Shown here: in pieces, positions 37,958 to 50,855 of the stretch
Layout of the letters: the number at the start of each line of letters is the position of its first letter
Numbering within the stretch: the stretch's first letter is position 1
Source of the DNA: Diprion similis
Lineage: Eukaryota; Arthropoda; Insecta; Hymenoptera; Diprionidae
Reading direction: 5' to 3'
NCBI RefSeq assembly: GCF_021155765.1
Contig: NC_060111.1
Span: 5,163,481 to 5,227,480, forward strand
Length of the DNA: 64,000 bases
The notes under the pieces: generated by a model
Database searches by the model: none
What the model was told of the DNA's origin: nothing
Seen by the model: the letters and a program-made list of their open reading frames with translations, nothing else
Made by a program: the position numbers and the translations under genes

Positions 37958-38765
37958 TTAAGGTGTTTATGAAGACGCATTGTACACCTCGAAAACGCGG
38001 GGATGCAAAACTTCTATACCGCTTAAGCGATCAGAGTGAAACTTGAGCAATTAATGCCTTATTTTGGCAGTAAGTGGAGCGCCTTTTTACTTTTTCAAAA
38101 TTTGGAAAAAAATTTTACAGATTGGTTACCACCCACAAAAATTGGCCAAATTTTCACAGTTGCACGGAATGGATCGAACAATCCGGTACGATGCCACTCG
38201 GCGCTGATGAAACACACATTTTGAGCCCAGTCCCATGAGATTTGATGGTGAAACGACGAAATGGCAGCTGATCTGGTTTTCGATTACGAAGTACACCAAA
38301 ATTTCATTTTGGCAATACTTCTTACCGATCTTTTACGTCTACCGGTAATTTTTTACCGACATTACACGCATACATTACCGGCATGTGCGTAATGTCGGTA
38401 ACAAATGTCGCCAAAATGAGATTTCGGTATACTTCGTAATCGAAAACCAGATCAGCTGCCATTTCGTCGTTTCTCCATCAAATCTCATGGGACTGGGCTC
38501 AAAATGTGTGTTTCGTCACCTCCGAGTGGCATCATACCGGATAGTTCGATCTATTCCGTGCAACTGTGAAATTTTGGCCAATTTTTGTGGGTGATAACCA
38601 ATCTGTAAAATTTTTTTCCAAATTTTGAAAAAGTAAAAAGACGCTTCAGTTTTTGCCAAAATAAGGCATTAACTGCCCAAGTTTCATTCTGATCGGTTAA
38701 GCGGTATAGGAGTTTTGCATCCCCGCGTTTTCGAGGTGTACAACGGGTCTTTATAAGCACCTTAA
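37958..38765. mobile_element. Near-complete palindrome element with TTAA flanks
   Basis: TTAA at 37958-37961 and 38762-38765 bracket 800 bp that fold almost entirely into one hairpin: arms of about 390-400 bp, roughly 90 percent matching by eye, meeting near 38365-38370 with almost no loop. Termini read GGTGTTTATGAAGAC and GGTGCTTATAAAGAC inward. No coding capacity. TTAA flanks suggest a piggyBac-like target preference, but the termini do not start with the usual CCC, so the family is open. A transcript through it would be a long double-stranded RNA hairpin. Confidence 0.78.
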
Positions 38766-39063
38766 CACAGAAATTGGAAGTTAAGTCTAGTAATACAAAG
38801 AAGAGAGAAAAAAAATATCTCAAAAAATTAACCTGATAGAATTTTTTGAATGAATTTTTCATAGATTCGTACCTAACACCTTATAAAATTACTACCCAGT
38901 CTTTTCAGGGGAAAAGAAGGTTTTCAAAGATGCGAAACGTGATACAAGGGGAAACCGAAGACGCTTCTGAGTCACGTTTTCGTCGAAACAATGCCGTTCA
39001 AAGTCTCATTTTCATCCAGATCATGAACGTAATTTCGGATTTGCGGATCTGCTGACGTTGACG
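38766..39063. other. Non-coding DNA
   Basis: No feature recognised. Confidence 0.3.
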
Positions 39064-39318
39064 TCACGTCTGTGTCAAGCTCTTTCGGAGCATACCTAAC
39101 AGCAACATCCTCCGGTTGTTCGAGAGGATATCTGCACCAGACTCGAGACTGTCCATCAACTCTTTAGAGAATCCATCATCCGTTACCCCGAACTTCCGCA
39201 TGACGTTCGGCCGCACGCTGCTGTGTTCGCGATTCTCGTTCCTTACAGAAGTGACATCGTTGTCATCGCACCAGGAAGCTGCTTCAGCATTACGGTTTTC
39301 CTCAATAATTTTCACCAT
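39064..39318 (-). CDS. Possible small ORF, 84 codons (unrecognised)
   Basis: Minus-strand ORF from ATG at 39316-39318 to TGA at 39064-39066. The start has the strong insect context CAAAATGG and follows a possible splice acceptor (TTTTCAATTCACAG). The product is hydrophilic and charged, with no signal peptide and no domain I know; it ends in RKSLTQT. The island is GC-richer than its surroundings. It could be a real small protein, one exon of a larger gene, or chance. Confidence 0.25.
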   Translation of the reverse strand: MVKIIEENRNAEAASWCDDNDVTSVRNENREHSSVRPNVMRKFGVTDDGFSKELMDSLESGADILSNNRRMLLLGMLRKSLTQT

Positions 39319-42079
39319 TTTGCTGTGAATTGAAAATTTAGGGACAGAATTTATCGTCTCTCGGGAATGTTGGACTGGAATCAACCTTCGAGGTCCGAGC
39401 TAAGGGTCAAGCTTCTGACGCTGAGAACCGAGTCGGTTTTCTTTCCGTAACCTTACCGTTACTCGGGATTAGTTTTCATCGAATTTTCGAGGGTCTATAA
39501 CGTCAGGTTAACGAGGTGATTTAATCAGTCGAGATTCACGACTTCCGGTCTCCGGTCGTCCCAAAACTTGGCTAACGTATTATGGGCAGTGGAGGAGCGA
39601 TAGTCGCATGCATTTATGGTGGTGGAAACGCGCAAGGACGGGTTCGTTTGGTCAGGTATAAATTCTGTCTTATTGGAAGGGAAACCAGGAATCCGCCACA
39701 CCGGAAACACACTCGAGTTATACCGGAATGCTCGGTATTTCATGGAGCCGCCAGCTAGTTTGCCAACAGCTTCAAACACTCCGGTTTGCAAACGTCATCT
39801 GTAGAATGACTTGCTATGCATCGATCGCTATGCGGGTCACAATAATTCCGACGTATATTTTTCGTTACGAGGATTCCCAGTCCCGTTAACTTAGATCTTT
39901 TTGACTCGTTTATTCGGTTTAAAAAGAAATACTCGGTAGATGACTTTGAAAAATTTTTCTGACCACGGAATAAAGATTTTCAATCAAAGAAAAACGAATT
40001 GACTAACGTGTTCGTAAGAAACTTCTAATCACTAGAAAAAATTGCAACAAGTGTTTTAAACCCAATTGATTTTTTCGCTGACAAGCTTTCTAATCGCAAG
40101 TCTGTGAAATTTTTACTGTAAATTTTGTTACTGATCAACGTCACGGACGTGTACCTTTTTTATGATTTTTTTCGCGGTAACGGGGTGAGACCTCCTTAAA
40201 TGTCAAGCAAACTTTGAGAGGTTCGATACAAGTGAAATGTAGGGCTTGGCGAAGCGTGATATTCCAAAGACAGCAGTTTCTCAGACGTGAAAAGCTCTTA
40301 TTGTCTCTCAGTACTCAGCCTAAGCTCTTGTACTTGAGGAACAAAGCCCCAAAAATTGTGATATTATATTTAGTGGTTTTTTTTTGTATTAGTAAAAATT
40401 CGACTCACCGCGTTTATTAGCCGTACTTTTTGCCAATCTCTTCTTGTAAGTTTGTACTTTGTGATAAATTATACGCTGATTCTTTTATTCAAGTGTCTAA
40501 ATCAGAAGACCAGCCAAAATTCGACTGACGATGAGGGCTTTTATTGTCGGCTTAATTATCTGCGTTGTAAAGTCAGCGTAAGAATTATCAGTGAATTTAC
40601 TTGACTTGTTTAAATGTTCAACGATCAGATTTCTACCAGCAACAAATCTCGTCAATTATTTTTTCCTTTTCTCTACAGAATTATTTCTGTATTCCGGTAA
40701 CCAGCGGTTCATTAAGATTGCAGAATGCCGGAGGGTTCTGTGAAGTTCTCAAAATCTAACGATACGCCTTAATTATTATCTCCTTAGTGGGGAAAGAATT
40801 TTGTTTCATTTTTCTTTTTAGCCAATATTGCTAACGACGTGTAATCATCATCATTATTATTATTATTAGCATCGTTTAAAAATGTGAAGACTTTTATTAA
40901 TATGCGAAAACATGGAATGACATTGTAGATTTGAAATTATAATTAAATTATATCAACCATTTTCGTTGAAAACTGTTTGATTCTCTCATATTCTGCTGAC
41001 ACGAGTAATTGACGATTATTTTTCAACTGAAAATTTGAATAACTTTCGAAGTGCCAATATTTGAAATGTGATTATAGCACACGAATATGTAGCCATTATT
41101 TTTACTGCTAAACGGTAACTGTAATCTTACGCATAAATTTCACCTCGGGTGTTATTTTTATTTATTATTGTTTCATTTTTTTATGGAGTATTAAATTCAT
41201 GTATTCATACGAGAACAAGAAGATTAGAAAATGGATTCTTGAGAGGTTACATAACGTCTAATTGGTAGAATTCCAGCAGCAGTTGAAGAAACATTCAGGA
41301 GTCGTCGTTCCTGGATGGGTCTCTCGTCAATTCCGGGAACCAATAAATTTGGCGAAGATGCTTCGCGTCGAGTTGAGTCGAAGCTGCTGCCTGCTGGCTG
41401 GAATAAAATTTAGAGAGATGTAGACAAAAACAGGAAGTGAAAAAAAAGAGTAACAAAATGAATGATGATAATAATAATGCCAAAATAAAAAAACTTGACA
41501 AAAAAAAAAAAAAAAAAAATCGAATATAAATTCCTCGAATTTTAATTCGGTGAAAAATCCACTCGAGACTTCGAGTTTTATTATACATATACACACATAC
41601 TCGCATCGTGCATTATAAATCCGTGGGTGGTACGACACGCGGGGTTGATTTCGGCTCCCGCTCACAGCATCCTCAGGAGCGTTAAAGGAAAAACAATACC
41701 GTGGTATATATATATGTATTATATATATATCTATAAGAGGTAAAAATTGATGCAAGAATAACGCACGTGTATAATATCCATCGGTGCGGTCGATACGGGC
41801 ACTTCCGTGTTCCTTTCTTGTTTCATTTCCATCGTTACGCGCGTGTTCGTCCGATACGTGCGTCTGCAGTATAGATATAACAGCCCTGGGGGGTTGGGGT
41901 GGAGTATAAGGTTTGTCATTCCTTTAAGGAGGGTACGTCAGGACAAGCTGCCGCCTCTCATACCGCCGTCGCCGCTCAACGAATAACAATATCCTTCTCT
42001 CTATACTTATATACATACACCTATAATATCGGTGTGTCATACCTATCCATTCATCGATCTATGTATCTACTATACGTAT

Positions 42080-42118
<39 letters not shown>

Positions 42119-42807
42119 CCTGCGACTATTATTATATATACGTATATACATATATATGTATGTACGTACCGCGATGTTCGACTTTCCAGTATTTTCACCA
42201 GAAACAGCTCGCCCACAGGGTACTTCTGCTCTTTCACGATGAAGAGTCTTGAGGGGTTACATGGGTTTTTAAAGGCAAAAAAAAAAAAAAAAAAATAAAC
42301 AACAACATATATATTTTCTCTGAATTTTTATTCAATTATTTTTTTTCAACATTTTTTTTTTTTTTTTAGTACAATATAAGAATTATTTTATTCAACCTTT
42401 AAGCATATAAAAGAATAATATTTTAAGAAATTTGTATCAAAATTTTTTTTTAATTTAGCCGTTGAGAAGTGGTTCTTGGAGAAATGAGTAACCTCGCGGT
42501 GGACAGGATCACATCATTTTAGCTTTGTCTGAAATAAAAAAAAAAAAAACAGTCAAATATTTTCTGGCAGTAGGTGAGTATAAATGGTGATTTATCGAAG
42601 GATTATTTTATTCTATTTTTTTTTTTCCACTTTGGTCACAAATTATTTTACAAGGCAATACATGGTATAGATTTGACTGAGAATTGTACCGTTTTGCATG
42701 CAACTCTACTATTCAAAATCAAGTTTTACCGAGAATACTATTTTTCATACTGAATTTACCGAAACAGATTTTTTTTTTTTTAGTGTAGTCAATTTCGTAT
42801 TAATACA

Positions 42808-42838
<31 letters not shown>

Positions 42839-44555
42839 CTCATGAAAATCAAGATTACTGCAATCTTGCAAAAATTTTCAACCACCTTGATTATGTGACA
42901 GTAAAACAGCCTCCTAACAGCATTGTAGAAAACAGTTTTCTAAAAACAAAAATTAACTAACGATACTAAAACTTTTTTCAAACAGCTATTTAAAATCAAG
43001 AATAAATATCTGATATCTGGCTTACGAATTTCTTTATTTCCGTTTCTTGAATTTTCGCTAACATTTGGTAAATTATCAACCGACTAAATCAACTAATTGT
43101 TAAAGTAGAAATCGATTTTTAAGTAACGAATTACTTCCTCAAGTTAAGTTTTGTTGTAGGAAAGTCGAAGCAGTCCCTCCTATACCCCGTAACAAAACTT
43201 TGCTAATTATCGTTCATAATGAGTCAAAAATACGTCGTTTTGAATATTTGGCCGTTTTTATTCCAATTCAAAACAAAATTCGCTCAAATAAATCTCAAGG
43301 GATTCGGAGAAGTCTTTTTATCGTACCATTAAGTGGCTTGGGAATATCGTATCGAAGGTCTCTTGGGTTTCTGAAAAGTGATGTATGCAGAGAAAAAGAA
43401 AAGAATAAACAATCAAGCAAATCCCGGCATATTGCTTGGGGCTAATAATCTTCGTTAGAAACGGGAGGCAGCTCGATTCGCTGTCGCGTTTCTGGTTCGT
43501 ATCTGGTTTATTGCCAACCTACGCTCCTCGCGTCCAATTAACAGCGAGTTTCCTGTCAACATGAATACCGAAACCAGTCTCCTCCATCCGTTGGTTGTTA
43601 TGGGGACAGCAGCCACGAACATCGGCGTCGAGACTCTAGTCGAGGGTGGAAATTAGGGGCGGCGGATTCGCGGAGGCTATGCGATTTACGGGGCGCCGAA
43701 TCAAACCTGTTTAAAATGCTAATAGGGTCATCAACAATCTCTCTGTGAACTGTCGGGTTGGTTCACATGAACGCACCTGTCACTGCGAACATTAGGCAAG
43801 GGAAAGTTGCATATAATGCAACATGCCGAGTGGATCCTAGATGAACATATTTTGGAGAATAGTCCTTTACTAAGAGAGAAAATAAAATCATTTATTTGTG
43901 TCAATTCAGGATCTGTTGATCCATCAAAATTTAGTTGAAATCAACTAAACACTTCGTTGGACCAATGGATCTTGAATTGAACTTGAATTTAGTTGAAATC
44001 AAGTAAACATTTTATTAGACCAATAGATATTGAATTGAACTTAAATTTAATTGCATGAATGATAAAATTATAATGTGAAAAAATTTATGTTGCAGACGAT
44101 TAACTAATTGTGAAAATTGGACTAACGGTAATCTTTTGCGATTAAAGAATTATAGCACAATCATACAATCACTGTAAAGTCGTAACAACAAAGCTTTTCT
44201 AAATGAAATTTGCAGTTTTTATACTTTCTCCACCGTAAGAGAACATTGTTTGAATTCAAACTCTGATCGATTATTGCCACTTACACTTTATCCGCCCTTG
44301 TTTGAATGTTTATTTGTTTGGCTATCGAACGATTAATTTTCAACCGGTCCAATCATTCGTGGATAGAAAATCAGAGAATTCGATCAAATTGAAACCCCTA
44401 TTTAAAACGGTTAATCTCCGTTCATTCCTTGATATTGGGAAACAAAAGCACTGCTGAAATTGAATTGATCGAAGCCGATTTGTTTTCAGTTGGTATTTTT
44501 TGTTTTTCATCATTTTTTGCACAGCGATTGTTTATAATCCATTTTCTGTTCCCAG
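39319..44555. other. Non-coding DNA with simple repeats
   Basis: No gene supported. Contains A/T homopolymers (41500-41519, 42277-42295, 42811-42838), a tetranucleotide TATT array (42077-42118), TA-rich runs near 41704-41730, and GC-richer islands at 39390-39800, 41760-41980 and 43440-43700 without convincing frames. Confidence 0.35.
42077..42118. repeat. TATT tetranucleotide microsatellite
   Basis: About ten tandem TATT units. Confidence 0.9.
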
Positions 44556-44630
44556 GACGTGATGCCAACTGCAACGTTTCTCTGGACCAACTTCAACGTT
44601 TTTTTTTACCAACTTCAGAGGTCGTGAATG
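44556..44630 (+). CDS. Candidate 75-nt internal exon (weak)
   Basis: Flanked by a pyrimidine-rich acceptor (CCATTTTCTGTTCCCAG) and a perfect GTAAGT donor. One frame is open, reading RDANCNVSLDQLQRFF then LPTSEVVN; the other two contain stops. No homology is recognised and no partner exon is seen, so chance is likely. Confidence 0.15.
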
Positions 44631-45544
44631 GTAAGTGAACCAATTTTTTTTTTGTATACAATTTGTTAACGTTCCCATTCGTGCAATATTTACAACAATG
44701 GAACAGGCTCAGAATGCTAGTTTTTACCGAATCAACAATTCTTGGTAAAGTATAAGATTTTTAATTCGAGTCTAACCCAGATGCCAATATATATTAATAA
44801 TTTTTAATCTACCGTGTAAAAAAGACAAAAAATATGTATACAATTACCCATATTTGCCTAATTGACTAACGTCTAACTTACACATTCAGTTCAGAGTGTA
44901 AAATAAACAGTTTTAAAATCCGACAAAAATTTCTCTCCGGTTATAAACTGGCGTGCAAGAATCTCTTATTGCCGCATCTGATTATATCGCTATCGTCCCA
45001 CATCGAAGGCCAGAGTCTAGATGGGTAGACTGAATAATCAGTTAACCGTGAAACGTCGATTCACAGCAAGGCCGAGTGACGGCTGATAAACGGTGCAGAG
45101 TGCAAATGGAGAACCTGACTATATACGGACAATTGATGACATTTTTTTGGCCAACGATGACGAAGTTTTATTCCAGACGTTTATCAACCTCGGCATTATT
45201 TTGATCTGACATTGTTTTATCAGAAGCCTTGATTCGAACGGATGAAAGTTTGTGTTTTCAAATTAACGAACGTTGTTCACTTAATTGTGTAAGATGGTGT
45301 AAATTCTGTGGGAAAAGTGCGATGGTTTAACAATACGAAGCTAAAAATTATTATGGTATGGTGATGGGTCAGGAATTAAGATACTGTGCTGCCGAATTTT
45401 CCGATTCCTTTCAGCCTGAATATCACACTTTGTGTGTCACGTTTCGCATTTCTTTCTCATTGATAAAATTCGGTTATCATGTTTATTTCAGATATTTACT
45501 CTTAAGCTGTTTACTATTTATCAGAAATTTTGCCGGAACTCATT

Positions 45545-45576
<32 letters not shown>

Positions 45577-46599
45577 CATTAAATCATTTTTAGAATAAAA
45601 TAACTGAATTTGAAGCTGCTTTCGAAACTGAAGTGTAATTCATTTCCTTTCATAAGTAATTGAACATATTTAAAAAATTTCCCTCATTTACAGCTTTCGT
45701 GATGTTTTTTTTTTCTACTTCCAACAGTTTTCAACTCCGGACAAATCGCATTTTCCAAGAAATTTTTTCGGAAATGTTTCGCTTATTTTTTTCACTCGAG
45801 CTTGATTTTCTCTACCGATTCTGAAACTCTTGTGCACCAGCTGTATTTGCTTTAAATTAAAAATTCTTCAAAGTCTATTCAGAATATGAATTCAAGTAAA
45901 GAAAATATTTTCCCCTTTCGAAATAGCTCAAAGTTTATCCGGACTGAACAGCTTGGAATAATCATAATTTTGTTACGGGAAGAAAAACAATAAACAAAAA
46001 ACAAAAAATAATTACCAGGATGAGTGTAAATTGTTACGTCTGATGTATCGTTAAGTAGATATTTTAGACAGATTAAACCGGAAGACCGGAATGTAATAGC
46101 TTGTAACCAAGGTGATGAAAAAAAAAAGAAAAAAAAAGTGTAGAACCCAGATGGAATGAGCCATACATATAGTGGGTATTGTAAAAAAATTAGCAACAAA
46201 TTTATGAAGTTTTTAAAGTACGTCTTTTTCGAGAGATATACACGGCAGTCGGTTTTGCAATGCATGCATATTCATAAAATTGATCCTTTAACTCTGCTCT
46301 TTAAATATATTAATATTCATTTGATACTGATTAAAATTTGTTCGCCGGGATTGTTAGCTGGCACCGAAACACGTGCCTATAACTTATCAGAGAGGATTTT
46401 CCCTCGGAATCGGGTGGCTATGCTAGTGTAAAATACGCAACACCGACATCGTAAAGTTTAGGCGGCGTAGGTAACTAAAATTTTAATAATATAATACAAC
46501 GGTGTTTCCTGGTACACAGCGAGTAATACAAGGCAAGAGAGAACGCGTTTTTAATAAACCTCAGCCTTATTCTTCCAACTTAATTAAAGCGTCTTCATT

Positions 46600-46640
<41 letters not shown>

Positions 46641-47689
46641 GCGCGCGCGTACTTATTCAAATATAATATTATTGGCCCACCGATATTAATTTGTGGCTTG
46701 ATTAAATTATGTTTAACGAGTTATTAAATGGACTGTAGAATGGCTGCGTGCTGCTCGTGGTATCGCGCCTCTCGGTTATAAAAGCATGGAATCATAAGGC
46801 GCGGTGGGGTATTTGAAGGGCCATGGTGACGCTGTTTATTAAAACAATTTAACTTTCTTAATGCGCTGCCTCTGCACCTGTCTCAAAGAACCCAATTTGT
46901 TGGATCTTGGGTGAAATTGTAATTGTGTGGATGAAAAATTTGTGAAAAGAGGAAAATCGGGTGGGATAAAATACGAAAATGGGCGGAAAATTGATGGAAG
47001 GAATGAAATATCGAATTTTCAAAGACGCGAATATCTTACTCGTAGAATTATCAAAACGCGGAAAGTTCAAGTATATAAAGTTGAGATACAGAAAAATAAA
47101 ATACAAAACGGTCAAAACATGAAATGATAAAATCTAGAATCTGTATACGATTCTACATTTTGGCCCCGTTTAATTTTCTTAAATCTCCCTACTCCGGTTT
47201 TCTGAATTTTTCAATTCTATAAATTAAATTGTCGCTTCTTTTTAAATTCAATATTGTGGCCCGTCTATTTTTTGATCTTTCTATATTTTTAACTTCACCC
47301 AAAAAAATCTTATCTCTGTAGTTATAATGCTAGAATATTCGGGAAATATGGGTATCGTTACAATAACGATTGAAATTATGAAAAAAGTGTGGTACATGTC
47401 ATTACTCAGTGTGATTATAGTTGTCAACACTAGATTCTCAAGCTATTGCGATATTAAAAATGTTTATTTACCTTACTACCGATTTTCAATTAGATGAAAC
47501 TTTAAGGTCAATTTATTGTTGCCCCAACATCAAATTATAATACTGGTATTCGAAAAAGTGCATAGTACGAAGTGCATAGATAAAAAAGAATAGCATTCTT
47601 CGATTACATTTTATACAAAACTCTTTTCTAGTTTTCACTCAGAATTATATTTTTACCATAAAGAATTTTTTTATTTTGTGTAGATCGAT
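44631..47689. other. Non-coding DNA
   Basis: No gene supported. Contains a poly-T tract (45548-45576) and a CA then CG microsatellite (46602-46649). Confidence 0.35.
46602..46649. repeat. CA/CG compound microsatellite
   Basis: About 18 CA units passing directly into about 6 CG units. Confidence 0.9.
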
Positions 47690-48747
47690 CAACATTTACT
47701 GGAGATATGATGTCGACCGTGGAGCAACTTTTTTTACTTAGTGTTGTGGATCACGTGGTTTATAATATAGTAATTTTTGTAAAAATAAAGTGAAATACAA
47801 TTTTTTATAAAGTTTAAATACCAATAAACAATGTATACTATTGTAATGCTTATTACGAATAATTAACTATTTTCAATGTGATGTTAATAAAAGGACAAAC
47901 TTGTAACTAGGGATATTAGGATTCTTTTTTCTTCTTTTATATTTTAGTGCTTAGAAGAATTATTTTATATTTTAATGCTTAGGTTGACTGTATAAATTTG
48001 TATAAATAAAATTGTATGTGTTAATGATTAATCATTCATCCATCTATTCATTTATTCGAAAAGAGATAGAATACACCTTTTTGTAAATATATACTGTTCC
48101 TTTATATTTTTAATTTGTTAATTTGTTTGTCAGTCTATCTTGTCTTTCAATGATCCTAGTTTTACTTAGCTTTTAATATATTCTTTGTAGTTGTCCAACA
48201 GACTCCGTACTTATCTGTGACCACTTATTTGAAATTTAACGATGGGTTTCGTCAAAACGTTGTGCTAGATTGTCTGTGAAAATATTTCATTTACGTAGAT
48301 TACTTATCACTTTAAATTCATTTTAGATTCATTAAACTGTTTACTTTTATACATATATTTTGAAGAAATTGTGACTGGACTATGCACCCAATAAAAAATG
48401 TTAATTCAAAGAAGTAAAAGATAAATACGCTTGATGAATTGTAAAACACAACTTCGATTTATAATTAAGATTTTACTTCTAAGGCGTCTTCTCGTTGAGT
48501 TCTGTCCATTGTATATTTGACTCAACCACACACCGACTTGTACACTAACACTTTGCCTACTATACGGCGCTTTTCTAGCTGTCACGCTATTTATTTTTAT
48601 CAATTTCTATTCTTATCCTTACTGAATTTTTTTTTTTTTTTGGCATTTTTGGCGCTGCTAGGCATATGTAAGGTCTTAACAATGTCAAAAAATTGTAATT
48701 CCAATAAACTGAGAACATCCGACGGTGCATCCATTTCAGTTTGAAAC
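47690..48747 (+). mobile_element. Probable LTR of a retrotransposon remnant
   Basis: AT-rich block of about 1.05 kb ending immediately before a tRNA-Leu-type primer-binding site, the position a 5' LTR takes. Its ends match the inverted repeat at 23556-23830. The left boundary is inferred from that match; a TG start could not be fixed. No gag or pol reading frame follows, so it is a fragment. Confidence 0.5.
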
Positions 48748-48765
48748 TGGTGTCAGAAGTGGGAT
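48748..48765 (+). other. Primer-binding site complementary to tRNA-Leu
   Basis: TGGTGTCAGAAGTGGGAT is the exact 18-nt complement of the 3' end of eukaryotic tRNA-Leu(CAA), including CCA. LTR retrotransposons prime minus-strand DNA synthesis from such a site just inside the 5' LTR. Confidence 0.65.
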
Positions 48766-50855
48766 GCAAAGTAAAAGTGAAGAACTGGGCATAAATGATT
48801 CCACTCTGTTCCCTTCCATTTACTAGCGTTGCGATATCAGGTTAATATACTGTACACACGCGTAATTTCTACGGAATATAATCTTCTTATCTGAATATAT
48901 TGCATAATGCAGAATACATAGACATACGCGATGTAATTCTTGCGAAACCGGTAGATACTCGCCCAACTTTGGTGTCGGAGGGCTCTACACACCGGGTATC
49001 AACGTTACAATCAAGGTCTGCCTGAGCTCCGCGGGAACCTGCCACATGTTTATTGTATTCGGTATAACAAACCGTTATTCCAACCTACAGCAGCTGCACG
49101 TTACACCGAAATCCGAAACAGGTAGAATCTCGAGAGGGTGAAAGACGGAATTTCGGGGGCGTGAATGAGATTTAAAAGAAAAATTCTGCCATTTCTTTAT
49201 CTTGCTTACTTTTGAGCTGCCTTATTCATGCCAAAAATTTTGGAATTGAAACAAGTTAAGATACGTTGTTATTTTTGTTCTTTAACAATTCGATTTTTTA
49301 GAACATCGAAGCCGCCTGAAATATTTGAAACGGCTTTAAACTTTAGCTAACGAGTCATCATTTTACAACACTGATCAGTTCGTATAATATAGTTCTTCGA
49401 ACAAGAAACCTATTTGATCTAAAGACATAGAATGAAGTTTCGCTGAAACTTGCTGTGCTATTTATGTTTCGTTGCAACACTTCTAGTTCGGAGGAAAATT
49501 TTTTTCTGTTGTTTTGTACTAGTTGCAAGTGTTGAAAAGATTTCGAAACCGAATGAACAGATTTAATTTGCGATTAACGAGTGCAGATAAATAAAATTCC
49601 CTTCTTTCAAATGAATACTTTACCTTTTTAATTATTCCGATTTCAACAGTTCACCTTAAGAAACAGAATGTGCTAAACAGTTTTATAGTCAAACATGAAA
49701 ACCCACTTTGCAGTGAGTAGTGTCGAAAAATTTTTCGTTAATCCAACGACTCATTTGATCTCGAAACGAGCCGAATAATCGAGAATTATCAGAGCATCCA
49801 AATCGCAGCTCCCGACAGATTAGTTTTGAAATGATGAAGTATGATACTTGATTAATTCTTAAAAACCAAGCCGGAATTTGACGGAATAATTGAATAACTA
49901 AACATGCAGGGAATTGTTCGTTGAACCAGAATCTTGTACCCATCCAGATTTTGCCATACCATACCATACAAGATTTTGCCATAACGACGCAGTTTTCGCA
50001 AGATTTAGTGCGTGCATAACGGTTGTAGAAATCAGGCGACGGAGAAGTTTTCGTCGTTTGTAAATAGCCACATATTTTTCCGTAGGAAAACTGGTGAACA
50101 AATTTTTTTCCCCACTTTGTCGGTTGCAGATGCAATGAAGAATTTTTTTCACCATTAGACTTAGTGCAAGGATTTCTCATGTCGGTAACCTAACGCGAAA
50201 CCTACTCCAGATCTACAGGATCCGTCGAAGTTCTTCCACGCTGTTGTAAAGTGTAATGGAGTTGGAGGGAGATGAAGAGAGATAGAGAGAGAGAGGGTGG
50301 AAAATGAAACCTGAGTCCTGCATCGTGCAGACAGACTGCGTACAAGGGAGAATGTTCGCATCACTGCGGCGGAAGCCAAAGTTTGAAAAACTTGGATGGA
50401 GCATATTGGTTTTTTCTTCGTGTAATCTTGCACTCGTAACGTATGGATAACGAGAACAACGCAAGAAAAACACAACTGAAAATGATAGGTGAAGATTATA
50501 TTGCAGAGCCAGATCTGCAGGGAATCCGATATACTGAGGGATGACGTCAACTCGCGAAAGAAATTTTTTAGAATTGTGATCCTGTGGAGTATTCGGTTGT
50601 GATGATATTTTGAAACCGATCACCTGACATGATTGATTCGTTATCAATTATCCACGGTAGAGTTATTTCAATGAACAGCCAAATTTTTTTAGACAATATT
50701 TTGTTTGCGATCCGATATTCATTTCTATAAGCAGAAAGTTTCATGATTTTCTAAATATATCGTTATTACGTTTTTGATAATATCTACGAACTAATTCTAT
50801 TTATGGTGGATTTAGATTGGTAATTGTAGAAAACGTTTTTAAAAAAAAGCCACCG
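48766..50855. other. Non-coding DNA left of the satellite
   Basis: No retrotransposon coding sequence follows the primer-binding site. A 163-codon minus-strand frame (49689-50180) has no recognisable domain and I do not call it. The last 200 bp are AT-rich and unrelated to the satellite. Confidence 0.4.

Noticed and set aside
49689-50180. 163-codon minus-strand frame
   Set aside because: No recognisable domain, mixed composition, no upstream signal. Length is possible by chance in 64 kb.
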